A stretch of DNA of 64,000 bases from Eumeta japonica (taxonomy: Eukaryota > Arthropoda > Insecta > Lepidoptera > Psychidae): positions 1 through 64,000 of the forward strand of contig BGZK01001278.1 in the NCBI GenBank assembly GCA_005406025.1, written 5' to 3'. A program made the translations under genes and the position numbers. A model generated the notes under the pieces. That model did not search any database and was not told where the DNA came from. It worked only from the letters and a program-made list of their open reading frames with translations. Shown here piece after piece: positions 11,770 through 23,009 of this stretch. Each line of letters begins with the position of its first letter. The stretch's first letter is position 1.

Positions 11770-13150
11770 AACCTTAAAAATAATTTCGTGGCCAAAGCCA
11801 ATTATTATTACCTACTATCATGAGTGTATTGTGATATGATGTGTAGTAATAAATATGTCCTTTATATAAATACTAGGAATGTTGAATGAACAAGTGCACA
11901 TAGTCATATTATCTTGATTTTTGTCCCATTCGACAATTGTAATGATTTCTGACTTCACATTGTTTCAAACAAATTTAATACATCTGGGTATTGCATGTAG
12001 ATCTTAGATGTCGCCAATGCAAGTGCACGATGAAGGCCATACAGTTAACTGCTTTTACATTATTGATTATTAAAAAAAAAAAATGAAACTCCTGCTGTTC
12101 TCTATTTCAAATACGCCTTATAGTATTGTAATAATATGAAAACAGCAAGAGAGCAACTTTCAACTGTGTAGTATTTAATCCCTCTACGTAAATATTGCAT
12201 TTATGTGCAACCCCAATATTAAGCGTAAGCTTAATAATGATCGAAATAGGCCAATTTTGTGGAATGTTTTTTATATTTATGTATATACACCAGTGATTGG
12301 TTTCTCGGAGAGTTCTGCAACGATTCTTATGACACTTCGTATTTTGATATTTATTTATGGAGGTACGTAATAGATACGATACGATAAAAGAAAAAAAAAA
12401 GTATATAAACATTTAATAATATAATTGATTTAAACCTTTCTAAGTGGTTTTTTGGAAATTGCTTTAATAATTTAGACAAAAATTTGTGTTTATAAATTTT
12501 TGTGTTTTCTAAAGTTACCTGCCTTAATAAGCGTCTTCTCTGGGAGAAAATGAGATCAAAGTAATTAATCGGTCTGTCGGAAATGACTCTAACGGTTTCG
12601 ACGAGATTTTGCATTACGTTTTACTTTCAAAACTTCCCTAAAGCTATTCCTAAGAAGAAATTTAGACAAACGAGTAAAATTAAATTACCAGTATAATCAG
12701 CGAGTGGGATTCCGTTAATAATATCATTATGATCTATTGCGGAAACCTTAAGCAACATGCATTTATGCTTCATAATTTTAAGCATACAAAGCTTGATAAA
12801 ATTGTATGTTCTGGCATTTATAAATAACATGCGATGTTTATATGGCGTTAAAATTTATAAGTAATAACCGTAAGGTGATTAAAATTCATGAAATTGCTAC
12901 TAAAAAATATTCATATATAGTTGTATTAACATCAATTCTATTACATTCTTATATAATGTATCCAATAATATTAAGCGGGCACTTTTATTTACAATAGATT
13001 TCTTATAAACGTTTCTCTAATTATTTTGTTAAATTTTGAATATAATACAGTGTATATTAAGTATCTAAATATGTATTATCGTAACTAAACAAAAAACGAT
13101 TCCTTTCGTAGGAAGTGAATATGGCAATCGCGAATGACTTCGAACTAATC
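11770..13150. other. AT-rich sequence with unassigned short frames
   Basis: Three small minus-strand frames between 12107 and 12830 overlap or abut. None has a recognisable domain, a signal peptide or a clear splice context. They may be debris of an old element, but I cannot assign it. Confidence 0.45.
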
Positions 13151-13210
13151 TTAGTCACCTATCATTGTACTGCAATCGACTACGATTGCAGTACAATGAT
13201 AGGTGACTAA
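13151..13210. repeat. 60-bp perfect palindrome
   Basis: Two 28-bp arms (13151-13178 and 13183-13210) are exact reverse complements around the 4-base spacer ACTA. The match stops abruptly on both sides. It could extrude as a cruciform or be transcribed as a very stable hairpin. It does not look like a normal microRNA precursor (no bulges, very short loop). Confidence 0.97.
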
Positions 13211-13214
13211 ATTT

Positions 13215-14640
13215 GTCTGGTACTAGCAGGTACTAACCTGCTATGAATATAGCAATAATTACAAAAAAATAAGCGTTTTTATTTTGTACGAAAGAGAGAA
13301 GAAAGAAGAAAGAAATATAATTTAAGAGAAGAAAGAATAAATAAAGATAATTTTATTTTGATGTACATATACATTTGTTAGTGCATTAAGTTTAATTATT
13401 GTAACAATATTATGGTATCATCCAAAAAGGTTATCACTCAGCATAAATTGTAGTAGTGGTTACTATTACAACGCTGATCTTCCGTGACACCTAGCTCGTG
13501 TGCAATGGCAGTCGAGCAGCATCGCTGATATCAAGACAAAAAAATCATATATACTCCCAAAATGAAATGAGTTGATATACATACTTAAAACATAAGTGTT
13601 ACCTGCTAAGTGCACAAGTATATGCGGCTGAATAAGATGTGGTCTTACACTAATCCTATTTATAAATAACTTATCAGAACTCCATGAACAATGAAGAAAT
13701 GATAGATAATTCCATTTCAAAACGACCTTTTATATATAACTTCCTTATATATGTAATAAATAAGCCTGTAGCAAGGTAGCTTGAAAAGCCATGTTATACA
13801 GTTAAAAATACAAACAGATGCGATTCCGACCACTTCGCCTGACGTACATTCATGTAGTGGAGTTACTATGCGTCGCTGACTGCGACTGACCAACTCAATG
13901 CATGACTTACGATGCGAGGTGGCTGGGAGTGCATCTGTCGATATTTTTACACTCCTGACACCCCGGTGCATATGACTGCCTGGATGTGCTTAATTACCAT
14001 GACACATATGTAGAAACTGTATTTAATTTATTGGCGGTTAAGATAAATATAAAATTGACAGTTGCTTAGGTGTTGGATACTCAATTCGTTGGATGAGGAT
14101 TTGTAGGGGAAGAACAGATTTGAGAGTCAGCGGCGTATTGCATGCTGCATGTTAATGCATGTCGCAACTAGCTTTTAATAATGAATTTCTGAGAAATAAC
14201 ATCGTACGCAATAGAATATTTTATGTTTTCCTTTACTTTTATAACCCATGACTTACAACGAAGTGGGTGGGTAACGGCTAGTGTTATCATACAAAAGAAA
14301 TTATAAATTCGTTTATAAGTTATTGGCTTGATTCATATGTTGAATAAAGAAATATAGGTTTAATTCTATAAAAAGGGAATTTACTAAATGTTATAATTTG
14401 TACAAAAATTGAATATTTTTTTCTTACGGCATGCAATATCTATTTATTGTCATATTACGTAATATAAAATCGGAATTTCTACTAAAAAAAAAAATTAAAG
14501 CATGACATTTGTATTCGACGAATTCCGGATTTGTACAAAATACAGTTCATACCGTAATAATACTGCGAACAATAAGGATAGCTACCCTAAACGGTAGATC
14601 TTCGATTTTATCAATCTGATATTTACGACGGTGTACTACG
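13215..14640. other. No gene recognised
   Basis: Mostly AT-rich. Some raised G+C at 13800-13990 without a motif that can be named. Short frames at 13466-13971 (minus) show nothing recognisable. Confidence 0.5.
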
Positions 14641-14644
14641 TTAC

Positions 14645-15020
14645 GCAATATCTAAACTATACCGCACCGATGCCGCGCCGCCCGCCGAGGCGAGTAGCCC
14701 GATCCGACGATGCAGCACTTGATGCGGTCTCTCTAAGCTCCGCTCGCACGATTCGGAGTGTCTCGATCGAGAAATAAACCGTCCCCTGTTCCAAAGCGGA
14801 AAATAACTTTTCGAGAAGCCATTTTGCCGGACGGGCGTCGCTATCGGGACCGCGCGGGACCGAAACTGTATCAGACTTTTATAGTTTGGCAACTCGATGA
14901 GCGAATAAGTCATCGGTGGCTATAATCAAATGTGTGTAACGTCGCCACCGATCGCCGATAGCTTCGTGGAACAGTCTTATGATTGCGCACCTACCGTTAC
15001 GGTACGGGGTTAAGATAGCT
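14645..15020. promoter_or_regulatory. GC-rich islet
   Basis: About 370 bp rich in G+C and CpG, with a 90-codon minus-strand frame (14641-14913) lacking any domain. It is more likely non-coding with open frames caused by the composition. Regulatory role is inferred. Confidence 0.27.
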
Positions 15021-15839
15021 ACGAGTTTCTGCAAAAGTCAATTGATATGAAATAATGCGTTGAATTAAATTGTGGATAATACATCAAATTCGCGTTATTA
15101 GTGTTCTGTTACGAGTTATTCATATGATTTTTACGTTTATCTTGTAATTTATTACCGAAATATTATTACTGTTATTACTGGACTGTACGTACTTTTAAAT
15201 ATTGTCATGTGGTTGAAAATTAAAAAACGATAGCTATAGCGACTTTAGAACAGAAGGAGAAAATTCTCAATTTACGTATCCCTTTTTAATGTTTTACCTC
15301 AAAACTCCATCATTTATTAATCAGTTTAGATATATTTTTTCATTTATTTTAAAATGTGTACTTCCGAGCAAAATACGTTCTGTAGTGAACTTTCAGTGCG
15401 ATTAGTAAAGAGTGCTCTGATGATTGCGTAGTCCGTTTTTGTATCACTGTATAGTGAAATATGCAGCTTCTGTTTTTTTTTCTCTTCCCTTTTTTTTTCA
15501 ATTCATGAACCTGGAACAAAAATATTTAGGGTATATAATCATAAAATTAAAAAAAAAAAAGGTAGTAAGCTCTATCGAACTTTATATAATACATTTGCTA
15601 CAATTTTCAATTTCGGTAATGTGTTTCACTTCTAAAGTGAAACCTTATTTTCTTCTATAAGAAAATTACTACGAACTTTTAAAGCAATCAATTTAAATAC
15701 TCAAAATATGCAGAATGAGAAAAAGCTAGACATGAAATGCTCTTTATGAAAGGAATGAATTTCCAAACCGATTCAAGCATTTTTTTTTATTTGGGAACAT
15801 CGCCTCTACTTCTTTCTAAATTGTCTCGCCACGACTAAG

Positions 15840-16180
15840 GCTTACAGACCCACGAAATCATACACAAACCGGCGAAAAGGAAAACGCTCCTCGGTAAACG
15901 TCAGCTCATAAACAAACCTTCGCCCGTACAGATGTCGCGTCGGGCGTAGCCGGGGCAATCACGGAACGCGAGTACGTAATACGACGCAGGCTGTTTATTT
16001 ATCTTGGCGCGATGCAAACCGCCCGCGACGGGTAATGCACGTCAAACGGCGCCGGGTACAAGCCGATGCGGATGTTTCAGCTTGTTGAGATGGTTCGGAA
16101 AGCGCCGCCGCTAGAGGGCGCGGGGGCCGCTCTCCCGACGCTTGTCGTCGTCAACAACGGGCAAACATGTAAAACGTGTG
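15840..16180. promoter_or_regulatory. GC-rich islet with CTCF-like and forkhead-like words
   Basis: A 340-bp CpG-rich block between AT-rich flanks. It contains CATAAACAAACC (forkhead-like), TGTTTATTTATC and GATGCAAAC (POU-like) words. Near the right end CCGCCGCTAGAGGGCGC (16105-16121) fits the insect CTCF core YAGRKGGCGC. No coding frame. Candidate enhancer or insulator by motif content only. Confidence 0.35.
16105..16121 (+). promoter_or_regulatory. CTCF-like motif
   Basis: CTAGAGGGCGC (16111-16121) matches the fly CTCF core word YAGRKGGCGC exactly. Occupancy cannot be judged from sequence. Confidence 0.4.
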
Positions 16181-16189
16181 AGCGATTTG

Positions 16190-16700
16190 AATAAAAAGCA
16201 AATACCGGGTCCTTTTTACCTTCTAATTTCCATTGGAGTAAATATTCTTAGAATTGTGCGAACGTTTTATTTGCAGCGGCATGTGAACATGCATTTTAGT
16301 ATGTGATCGGTGGAATTAGTATACTTTCTCATATTATTGAGAGTTCCTGATTGTTCGTATTTTAACGTTTATGAGATGATAAAGATTATAATATAAAATT
16401 GCCTAATTTTATATTAATGTATGATAGCATACATTTATAAAATGTTTCTTAATCAATGTTTAAACTTATGGATGATTTAGAGCTATAATCTAACCTTAAT
16501 GACGAGTCTATTGAAATGCATGGTCCATTCTTACTTTGAGATGGCTACTTATCACAGCCATGAGACATTTGCATTATGGGTTTTGTTGAATTAAAAACGT
16601 GAGTATTTTAAATGAATTCATTAAATTTTCTATAAAAATGGGCCGACTCGAAATACCACAATCTCACATAATATGAATGCAAAGTAACAACTTTTGATGT
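16190..16700. other. AT-rich sequence, nothing recognised
   Basis: No gene or repeat supported. A TATCACAGCCAT word at 16550-16561 resembles the miR-2/13 seed but has no precursor stem. Confidence 0.5.
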
Positions 16701-16915
16701 TGTATTTCATCCAGTGAGTGTGAGTTCCGGGTCCCACTCTCCTCTCTCCCCCTTTTATCAACCCGATCACTCCATTAGGTGTTTGTTTCCTCCCTGGAGA
16801 CCGACAACGCACTCGTGAAATCTCTAGCGTTGCAGTGGCCATGGACGGCGGTGAACATCTACTCTCTGATGGCTCGCCTACTCGTTCGCCCCTCGATTAT
16901 TCTATAAAAAAAGAC
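16700..16915 (+). repeat. Lepidoptera-type short repeat (GCAACGCACT / GCTCGTTCG end)
   Basis: It carries GACCGACAACGCACTCGTG, GTTGCAGTGGCCATGGACGG, then CTCGCCTACTCGTTCGCC, and an A-rich end (TATAAAAAAAGAC). This is the layout of a common lepidopteran retro-element 3' end, where GGCAACGCAC...GTGTCTATGGGCG...GCTCGTTTGCC precedes an A-tail. A second copy sits at 33226-33350. The 70-codon minus frame over it is not a gene. Confidence 0.6.
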
Positions 16916-16977
16916 AAAACAATAAATCATAGGTCAATGCCAGAATATTTCCAAGAAAAAGCTGAATTGTATTAAAC

Positions 16978-16982
16978 GCAAT
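16978..16982. repeat. Target-site duplication GCAAT (left)
   Basis: Five bases directly before TGTAACAG, repeated exactly at 18463-18467. Confidence 0.8.
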
Positions 16983-18462
16983 TGTAACAGCGATTTCACT
17001 TATCGCCGCGTAAGCCCGCACCTCGGGTTGCTTCTCTTCACGAGTGCACGCTTCTGGTTCAACGGATTTTGGTGGTGTGGCGGTGGATGGCGATTAAAGA
17101 TGGACAGGGTTTTCTTTCAGACTGAACTTCTTTATTCAGCTGAGCTTCAGTATGACGGTTGGTTGGCTGCAACTGTACCGGATGCATCACCCCACTGCAT
17201 TTTAGAGGTGCATCCGTTGCACATATGAGTTGCATACATTTTAATTGGGGAGGCGTGGCCATGCACTTCATTATGCATATGCATCGCTCGCTCGTGGATC
17301 TTCCACACCCTCGATTTTCAGGGTGCAGGTGCGGGACGGAGGACTTATTGTTGCCTCATGCCCGGGCGTCTTCTCGTCGGGGACACGACCCCGACGGCTC
17401 AAGTGGCAATGGTCCGTATCTGGTGGATCCGACATCGTGCCGGAGCCCAGTCGCCGACCCACACGCGCGCGCGCGGTCATAGCGCAGGTGCAGCCAGGGG
17501 TGGAGGCCATCCGGCGTAAATGTTGGTGCTCGACGAGGGGAGGAGGCACAGCCTCGCTGGACACGCAGCTGACCGCCGGTGGTCGGACGGGTGGACGCCG
17601 ACCGGATCAAGGCGGCACGCATCGGTGACCCGCGTAGGCGTAGATCTAACAAGCGCGCCGCCGACCGCTGATCAGGCTATCACGCGTCGGACGGCAGCCA
17701 GGGCAGTACGTGTCAGCGAGCCGCGTCTTCAACCTCTTCTTTCTCTGTCCCTTGTCGTGTCGGTTCGGTGCCCACGCCGGACCACCCGCGGCGCGGGCGT
17801 CATCACGCATGCGCCCGATGGCGGGTGGGGGCACCGGGTTGTGAGGAGGTAGTTGCCGGGGCGGGAGGAGGCGCGGAACAGGCTGCACACGCAGCCGACC
17901 GCCGGTGGACGCCGGTGGACGCTGACCGATCGATCAAGGCGGCACGCATCGGTGACCCGCTAGGCGTAGATCTAACCGCGCCTGCCGACCGCTGATCAGG
18001 CTATCCACGCATCCGACGGCAGCAGCCAGGGCAGTACGTGTCAGCGAGCCGCGTCCTTCACCTCTTCGTTCTTCAATCGCCCATCTTCATCCATATGCAT
18101 ATGCATCCACTAGCGCTCGAGACACCGATTTGCGGCCGTACCGTAATGACGGCCGCTTTCAAGGCCTACTATTGGTCCTCCCCGGCAAAGCACAATTTCG
18201 TATGCAACTCATACGCACATTACATTTAAAATCGTTACGTTTAATTTTATCAAAACAAATATACAATAACACACAAATATTTCTTCTTAAAACTAGTTCC
18301 TACCCGGGTAATAAAAAACTAGACAAAAAAACTCTTTAATAAAATACATCAATAATAAACACACACAAACATAAACACTAATTAGAAAACAATTCTTATC
18401 AAGCCCGTATAAGACACAATACAATATTCGAATTAACATTAGTTGCGCGGTTGTCCGTAACA
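16983..18462 (+). mobile_element. Solo LTR, copy 2 (1480 bp) with GC-rich insert
   Basis: It starts TGTAACAGCGATTTC and ends GTCCGTAACA, has TG...CA termini and is flanked by GCAAT duplications. It shares its start, middle landmarks and end with the 714-bp copy at 4429-5142. The extra length comes mainly from a strongly GC-rich stretch (about 17280-18060) with two related tandem units about 325 bp apart (17539-17735 and 17863-18060). They share GGCGGCACGCATCGGTGACC and GGCAGTACGTGTCAGCGAGC. Many overlapping frames of 60-127 codons occur here on both strands. They are open because of the composition and show no domain, so they are not annotated as genes. No gag/pol internal region is present. 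Confidence 0.75.
17539..18060 (+). repeat. GC-rich tandem units (about 325-bp period) inside the LTR
   Basis: Unit 1 (17539-17735) and unit 2 (17863-18060) align over GAGGAGGC.C, CCGACCGCCGGTGG, GATCAAGGCGGCACGCATCG, GGCGTAGATCTAAC, CCGACCGCTGATCAGGCTAT and CAGGGCAGTACGTGTCAGCG. Unit 2 has a further small duplication of GGTGGACGCC. The LTR copy at 4429-5142 lacks this array. Confidence 0.85.
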
Positions 18463-18467
18463 GCAAT
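18463..18467. repeat. Target-site duplication GCAAT (right)
   Basis: Exact copy of 16978-16982, directly after the terminal CA. Confidence 0.8.
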
Positions 18468-18469
18468 GT

Positions 18470-19975
18470 TAGGTAGTATCAAATTCACATTACTGACTTT
18501 ATTTGTAAAATAAAATATTCGTCTAATATGTTTTTTAAACTATAATAGTTAAAATCATTGGCCCGTTTTTGATTTCTGAAATTATTTTATATAATAATTC
18601 AAGACAAAATTTCAACTTACCACTTTTTAATTTTGCTTTGAATAGGTTTGAGTTATACACATCTAGAGCTTCCAAACTGTAACGGTAAAATCCAATCACA
18701 ATTAGTCTTATTCTATTTATTTATTTGTAATACTTAACGTATATAAGAATAAACCGAATTGTTTTTTGTTTATAAACGCAAGCCTTGATGAACTGACTAG
18801 TGGGGATTGTTTCAGTTTTAAAAGGACCAATAATATTTATCTTGCGATTCTTGGAATAAATGGATTCATTGTTAATGAGGGGTAACAAGGGTTAAGCGGA
18901 CGGTTGGACTTTGATCTTTTTAAAGAGAAAATTGCGAGAGGAAAACAGCTGTTCTGCTCTCGCGAGTATCTATAAATCAAATACCGCTTCTCGGTGCGTA
19001 ATTATTTATTTAGGGCTTAAAACACTTTTGATGTTTTAATGTATCTTTTCAACGCCCTGATTAAAAAGTGAACATTTCTTTTTTTTTTTGGAGTTAACGG
19101 ACTTAAATAGTGAAATATTAATAAGAACAAATTATAATCTCTTTCAGTTAGTGTCGACAGCCGGATAGAGATTCGCTCAAATCTAGAACAGTGTACACAG
19201 AAAGGAAGATTTAATTATTTGCTATATGTAAATAATACGCTTCTTGATCCATATTCTATAAAAAACATATGTTATCTCGATAAACAATTAATGTGACAAC
19301 AGCGATAAATTATCAATATGACGTAGCGTAGTGCACTGCAACCCGGGCACACTGCAAAACTTCATACTAAAATGTGCACGCGTTTGCTTATTTATAAAGG
19401 TCGTATGCTACAAAATATTTATTTTGTCTTAAATAAACACTAGGATTAACTTCGGAAAATCCTACTGGTATTTTGAAATGTTTATATGGATTAATCTATA
19501 TAGAAAACTTGGAGGCTTAAAACGGTTCCATTTGCATGTAAAATGAAAGTCTCTGTTTTAAAAGAGGTATTTTGTTAATTTTTTCTTTGTCACTAAAGTT
19601 ATTAAATCGCGTAACAGAAACTGACGAATTATATTCAATAACATGAAGAGTTCGCTCATCAAAGTTCATTTCAAGTGTTTTGTATTTTCTTAGAAAAATC
19701 AAGATCCCTAACACCAAAATTTTCAATTGGTCACTTTAGGCGCTACCGAGTACTAGACGAAGATAAAGTAACACCCAATTATCTGTTTATGATTAAATAA
19801 TTATGTGAAACATTCGTGTCTCGTATGAGAGTATTACTTCTGACTTGGAATTTTTAAATTCCTTCAAACACCACTGTCGATCCACAGAATCGATGTCATT
19901 TCGAATAACATATTTTATCGTCTAGATCGGTATGAATACACAACGCGACGTTTATTAGACACTTTTCTTCTATAA
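18470..19975. other. AT-rich sequence, nothing recognised
   Basis: No gene, RNA or known repeat supported over about 1.5 kb. Confidence 0.55.
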
Positions 19976-19979
19976 AGCG

Positions 19980-20355
19980 TTATGTGTGAATAAGAATGTT
20001 AGAAATACGAAATCTTCTATTTTCCGTCCGTCATTCGGAGATTTAAATTCAGGGCGCAACAACCGAAGGTGGAGCTTCGGCGTTGGAGCATTCCTCTCTC
20101 CAGAAAATACAGCAACAAAAATCCCTAAACGAGCAATCCCCTTCTCGGGAAATCGCCGCGGCGCGCCCCGCTTGTTTATATTCGCGTCGCATCCCAGACG
20201 CGTATTCGAACATTTCCACGGGACTGCCGCATAAAAATAAGCAACACACCCGACGGCCCGGCTCACGACGACTTTAAACCGCGCCCGGCGAAGTCGCGAC
20301 GGGCGCGCCCGCCGCCCGCCGCCCGCGCCGCAACTCCGGCTTCCAGGCGTAAGTA
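19980..20355. promoter_or_regulatory. GC-rich islet with possible 5' splice donor
   Basis: A CpG-rich block peaking at 20270-20345, where the sequence is almost pure G/C. It contains TTGTTTATATTCG (forkhead-like) and GCATAAAAATAAGC (AT-hook or MEF2-like). Just after the peak is CCAGGCGTAAGTAGG (20344-20358), which holds a strong donor word GTAAGT, so a non-coding first exon or promoter is possible. Four short frames overlap on both strands and shadow each other; none has a domain. Confidence 0.3.
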
Positions 20356-20510
20356 GGGTTGAACTTAACTTGTCACGTCCGCTTCGGCGGTTTGTTCACC
20401 CACCTGAATGCGATCGAGGCGTAAATAAAATTTCGTAGTCGTAAAAAGATGCTGGTTTGATGATAAATGAAATAGATGAACTTGCGTCGCACCTACTATC
20501 TATTTGACAG

Positions 20511-20524
20511 CCATAGATGGCGAT
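20511..20524 (+). promoter_or_regulatory. CTCF-like motif (one mismatch)
   Basis: CCATAGATGGCGAT matches the insect core YAGRKGGCGC except for the last base. Confidence 0.3.
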
Positions 20525-20529
20525 AATTC

Positions 20530-21400
20530 TGGGACGATTTTGCTGTAAAAAGAAATGTTTAAAAACAGGAAAAGGTACTAAATGTTAAATATATTTTATA
20601 ACAGCTCTAAAATTTTCAGCATTAACTTAATTCTATATACTAATTCAAATTTTATTAATAAGAAAACAAATCCATATGCATTGAGCTACAAAATCTAAAG
20701 TCAAACGAAATAATTTCAGTAGATTAGATGAAAAATATTGCACTAAAAAAGCTGGAAATTGTGGTAAAAGAAGAAGAAAGTATTGCAAATTCAAGCGAAA
20801 AGATTAAGAACAAGTATAAACAGGATGTGTGCTTAAAGAGGATAGGTAATCAAGGTAAAAATTTTCTTATGAATAAAAGATTGCAATTTTTTGAAAGATC
20901 TGCTGTAAATTCAATATTTGTATAAAAAAGGAAAATAACTAGTCTACTGCTCTGGGAAATATGCGTGAGGTTATAAATATATATGTATATTAAGTGAAAT
21001 CGGTTAAAACAGTTGAGATATCAACTCTCATTCGCTTCTTTTAATGCAATTATTGGAGCAACGGTTTAATGATGTAATGTAAACAATTAAAAACGACACA
21101 GAATTTTGAAACTGTAAACTTTTTTGGTCAAATAATAAAGTTATCTTACATGTTTTAATGTGTAATGTCAGGACAGATTAGGCAAGATAACATTGCAAAT
21201 AAACTGTAAGATAAAATTAGAGGTATTTAGAAATATATCAGAGTAAAACATTTTTTTCGCGTCTGTTATACAAATGATACCTTAGCAACTTTCTCCGAGA
21301 ACATTACTTTACCTAAACGGCCAGAAACAGCTAGCGAATTATTGAAATGACCAACTTGGAACACGAACATCGATACGTTTAGCCCTCAGCCCCTATCGTA
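20530..21400. other. AT-rich sequence, nothing recognised
   Basis: Contains a 65-codon Lys/Glu-rich frame (20728-20925) with no domain and background-like composition. No other feature supported. Confidence 0.5.
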
Positions 21401-21404
21401 TTTT

Positions 21405-21725
21405 ATAGAAGTGATTTTCGGCCAGAGGAAATACGCCAAGGGAATCCTATTTAGCGCGCGCGCTTCCCTCGGAGCTAGCTCGCTTCCATAGATAATTCTC
21501 TATGAGGCCCCGATATAGAAGGAGCGCGGCCGTGAATCAGACGAATTCGGAGCGTTCCAAAACTAATAAATTGTACGCGGGTTCCGAATTTATTCGATAA
21601 ACGGTCGCGATAAGAAAGCGGCGAGGACCGGCCGCGGGCTTTCAACACTTTGTAGCGGTCAGCGCGGCCCGGCCCCCTCCCGCAGAATCGATCGGCCTGT
21701 ACGCGATTAAAGTGTTCGACTTCCT
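21405..21725. promoter_or_regulatory. GC-rich islet
   Basis: About 320 bp of CpG-rich sequence with blocks GCGCGCGCTTCCC, GGACCGGCCGCGGGC and GCGCGGCCCGGCCCCC, broken by AT words (AATTTATTCGATAAACGG, AACTAATAAATTG). No coding frame. The mix of GC core and homeodomain-like AT words suggests a conserved element, by inference only. Confidence 0.3.
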
Positions 21726-22174
21726 TATTTTCTTAGCTACTTTTTCTGTTCTTTATCATGTAGACATAAAAGCTGTATTTTTCGCAATGCCTATGGCCTA
21801 GATTCATATTACAAAAAGGATTATACTCCTTTAAGAATATTCGTATTTAGAATACCAAAGCTGTGACTATAAAAATTTTCGACGATTTAGATACATTATT
21901 GTTCGTTTTTTTATTTTATTTTGTGCTTTTGACCAATTTCAGGATCTTATTTCTATGTTTTCATTAGTTTATCTTATGAGAGCTTGTTTTACATGAAGTA
22001 ACTCTTACGGATGCCCTGCACTTGGGGACGGTAGATCGGGTCTTAATGAAACTCCTACCGATTACCGAGCACGTCGTACAGTGCTCTGGCAGCGATAGCT
22101 CATTTGCTCATCATCACATACCTTTTTCTTAATATCATGCACTGTTCTGAGTGACAGCCATAGAGGTAGCGCGG

Positions 22175-22315
22175 GGAACACGCATCTTAATGCCACTTCA
22201 TGAGCATAAATGGACAGTGGTCTTCCGTAATTCTGACCTTGAGGTTATACATGCGCGGTAGTGACCACCTATTTATGGTGGTTCTTATGCTCGTTTGTTC
22301 CTTAAAAATCTTATT
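22175..22315 (+). repeat. Retroelement 3'-end fragment (probable)
   Basis: GCGGTAGTGACCACC.ATTTATGGTGGTTC followed by TTATGCTCGTTTGTTCC resembles the lepidopteran retro 3'-end signature GGTGACC.CTTACCATCAGGTGG-CC-TATGCTCGT-CGCC. Short and diverged. Confidence 0.4.
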
Positions 22316-22756
22316 GAAAATGTACGAAAAACGATTAACTTTGCACGCCATTCCTAAAACTTTCCGTTAATATATTTATTCATGTGTCATTTTGAAACAT
22401 ATCTATTTATAAGTTTATGAAAATGAAAGTACCAAAATTTGAGCTCGCAAGCCATCCCCAAAACTTCTTACTACTTTCTCGCTCGAAGCGTTCAAAAATA
22501 TAACAGTAAATTATTGAGCTCTTCGAACTCATAAGATCTATTTTAATACATTTTAGAGTCGGTCGTGCTCATAAATATAGTTTTAATACATTGAGCTCCG
22601 ATAATCGGTATAGTTGTGCAAAAGTTATTCTCAACAAACATTTTACTGAAATATTATTTTCAAATTTGTTATATTAGACCAAGACGAAAATTTAAAATGA
22701 TTCAAATTTATATAAAATGTAAGTGTCCAAGTTAAATCATTTTTGAATGCCGCGGC

Positions 22757-22775
22757 ACACACACACACACACGTA
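22757..22775. repeat. (CA)n microsatellite
   Basis: About nine CA units. Confidence 0.85.
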
Positions 22776-23009
22776 TTTAAAAATATTCTGCACTTTGTCG
22801 TAAACAAGCCCCTTCGCACTAAATTTCAGGTATTCAAAGCGTTGACGATCTTTGAAAACATCACCAGTACCTTACACCCTGATCCCACGTCCTCCATCAA
22901 CAAAACATGAGTGTTCCCCTCAATCGTGGAACTCTGCCATCGCCGGAATTCATACTGAACCTCGGCCAGGTCTCAATCCGTCTTGTCTAAATACAATACA
23001 ATACGAACT

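Noticed and set aside
12107..12830. Three consecutive minus-strand frames as a small gene
   Set aside because: AT-driven, rich in Ile/Leu/Lys/Phe, with no shared domain and no convincing splice sites.
16550..16572. Word TATCACAGCCATGAGAC like the miR-2/miR-13 seed
   Set aside because: The neighbouring sequence forms only a 6-bp stem (ATGGCT/AGCCAT), not a precursor hairpin, and the 3' half differs from known family members.
17028..17995. Cluster of overlapping 60-127-codon frames on both strands
   Set aside because: They lie in the GC-rich array of a solo LTR. Stops are rare there by composition, frames shadow one another on both strands, and no domain is visible.
19980..20277. Four overlapping frames of 64-98 codons as a possible gene
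   Set aside because: Both strands are open at once, there is no domain, and the pattern is explained by high G+C.
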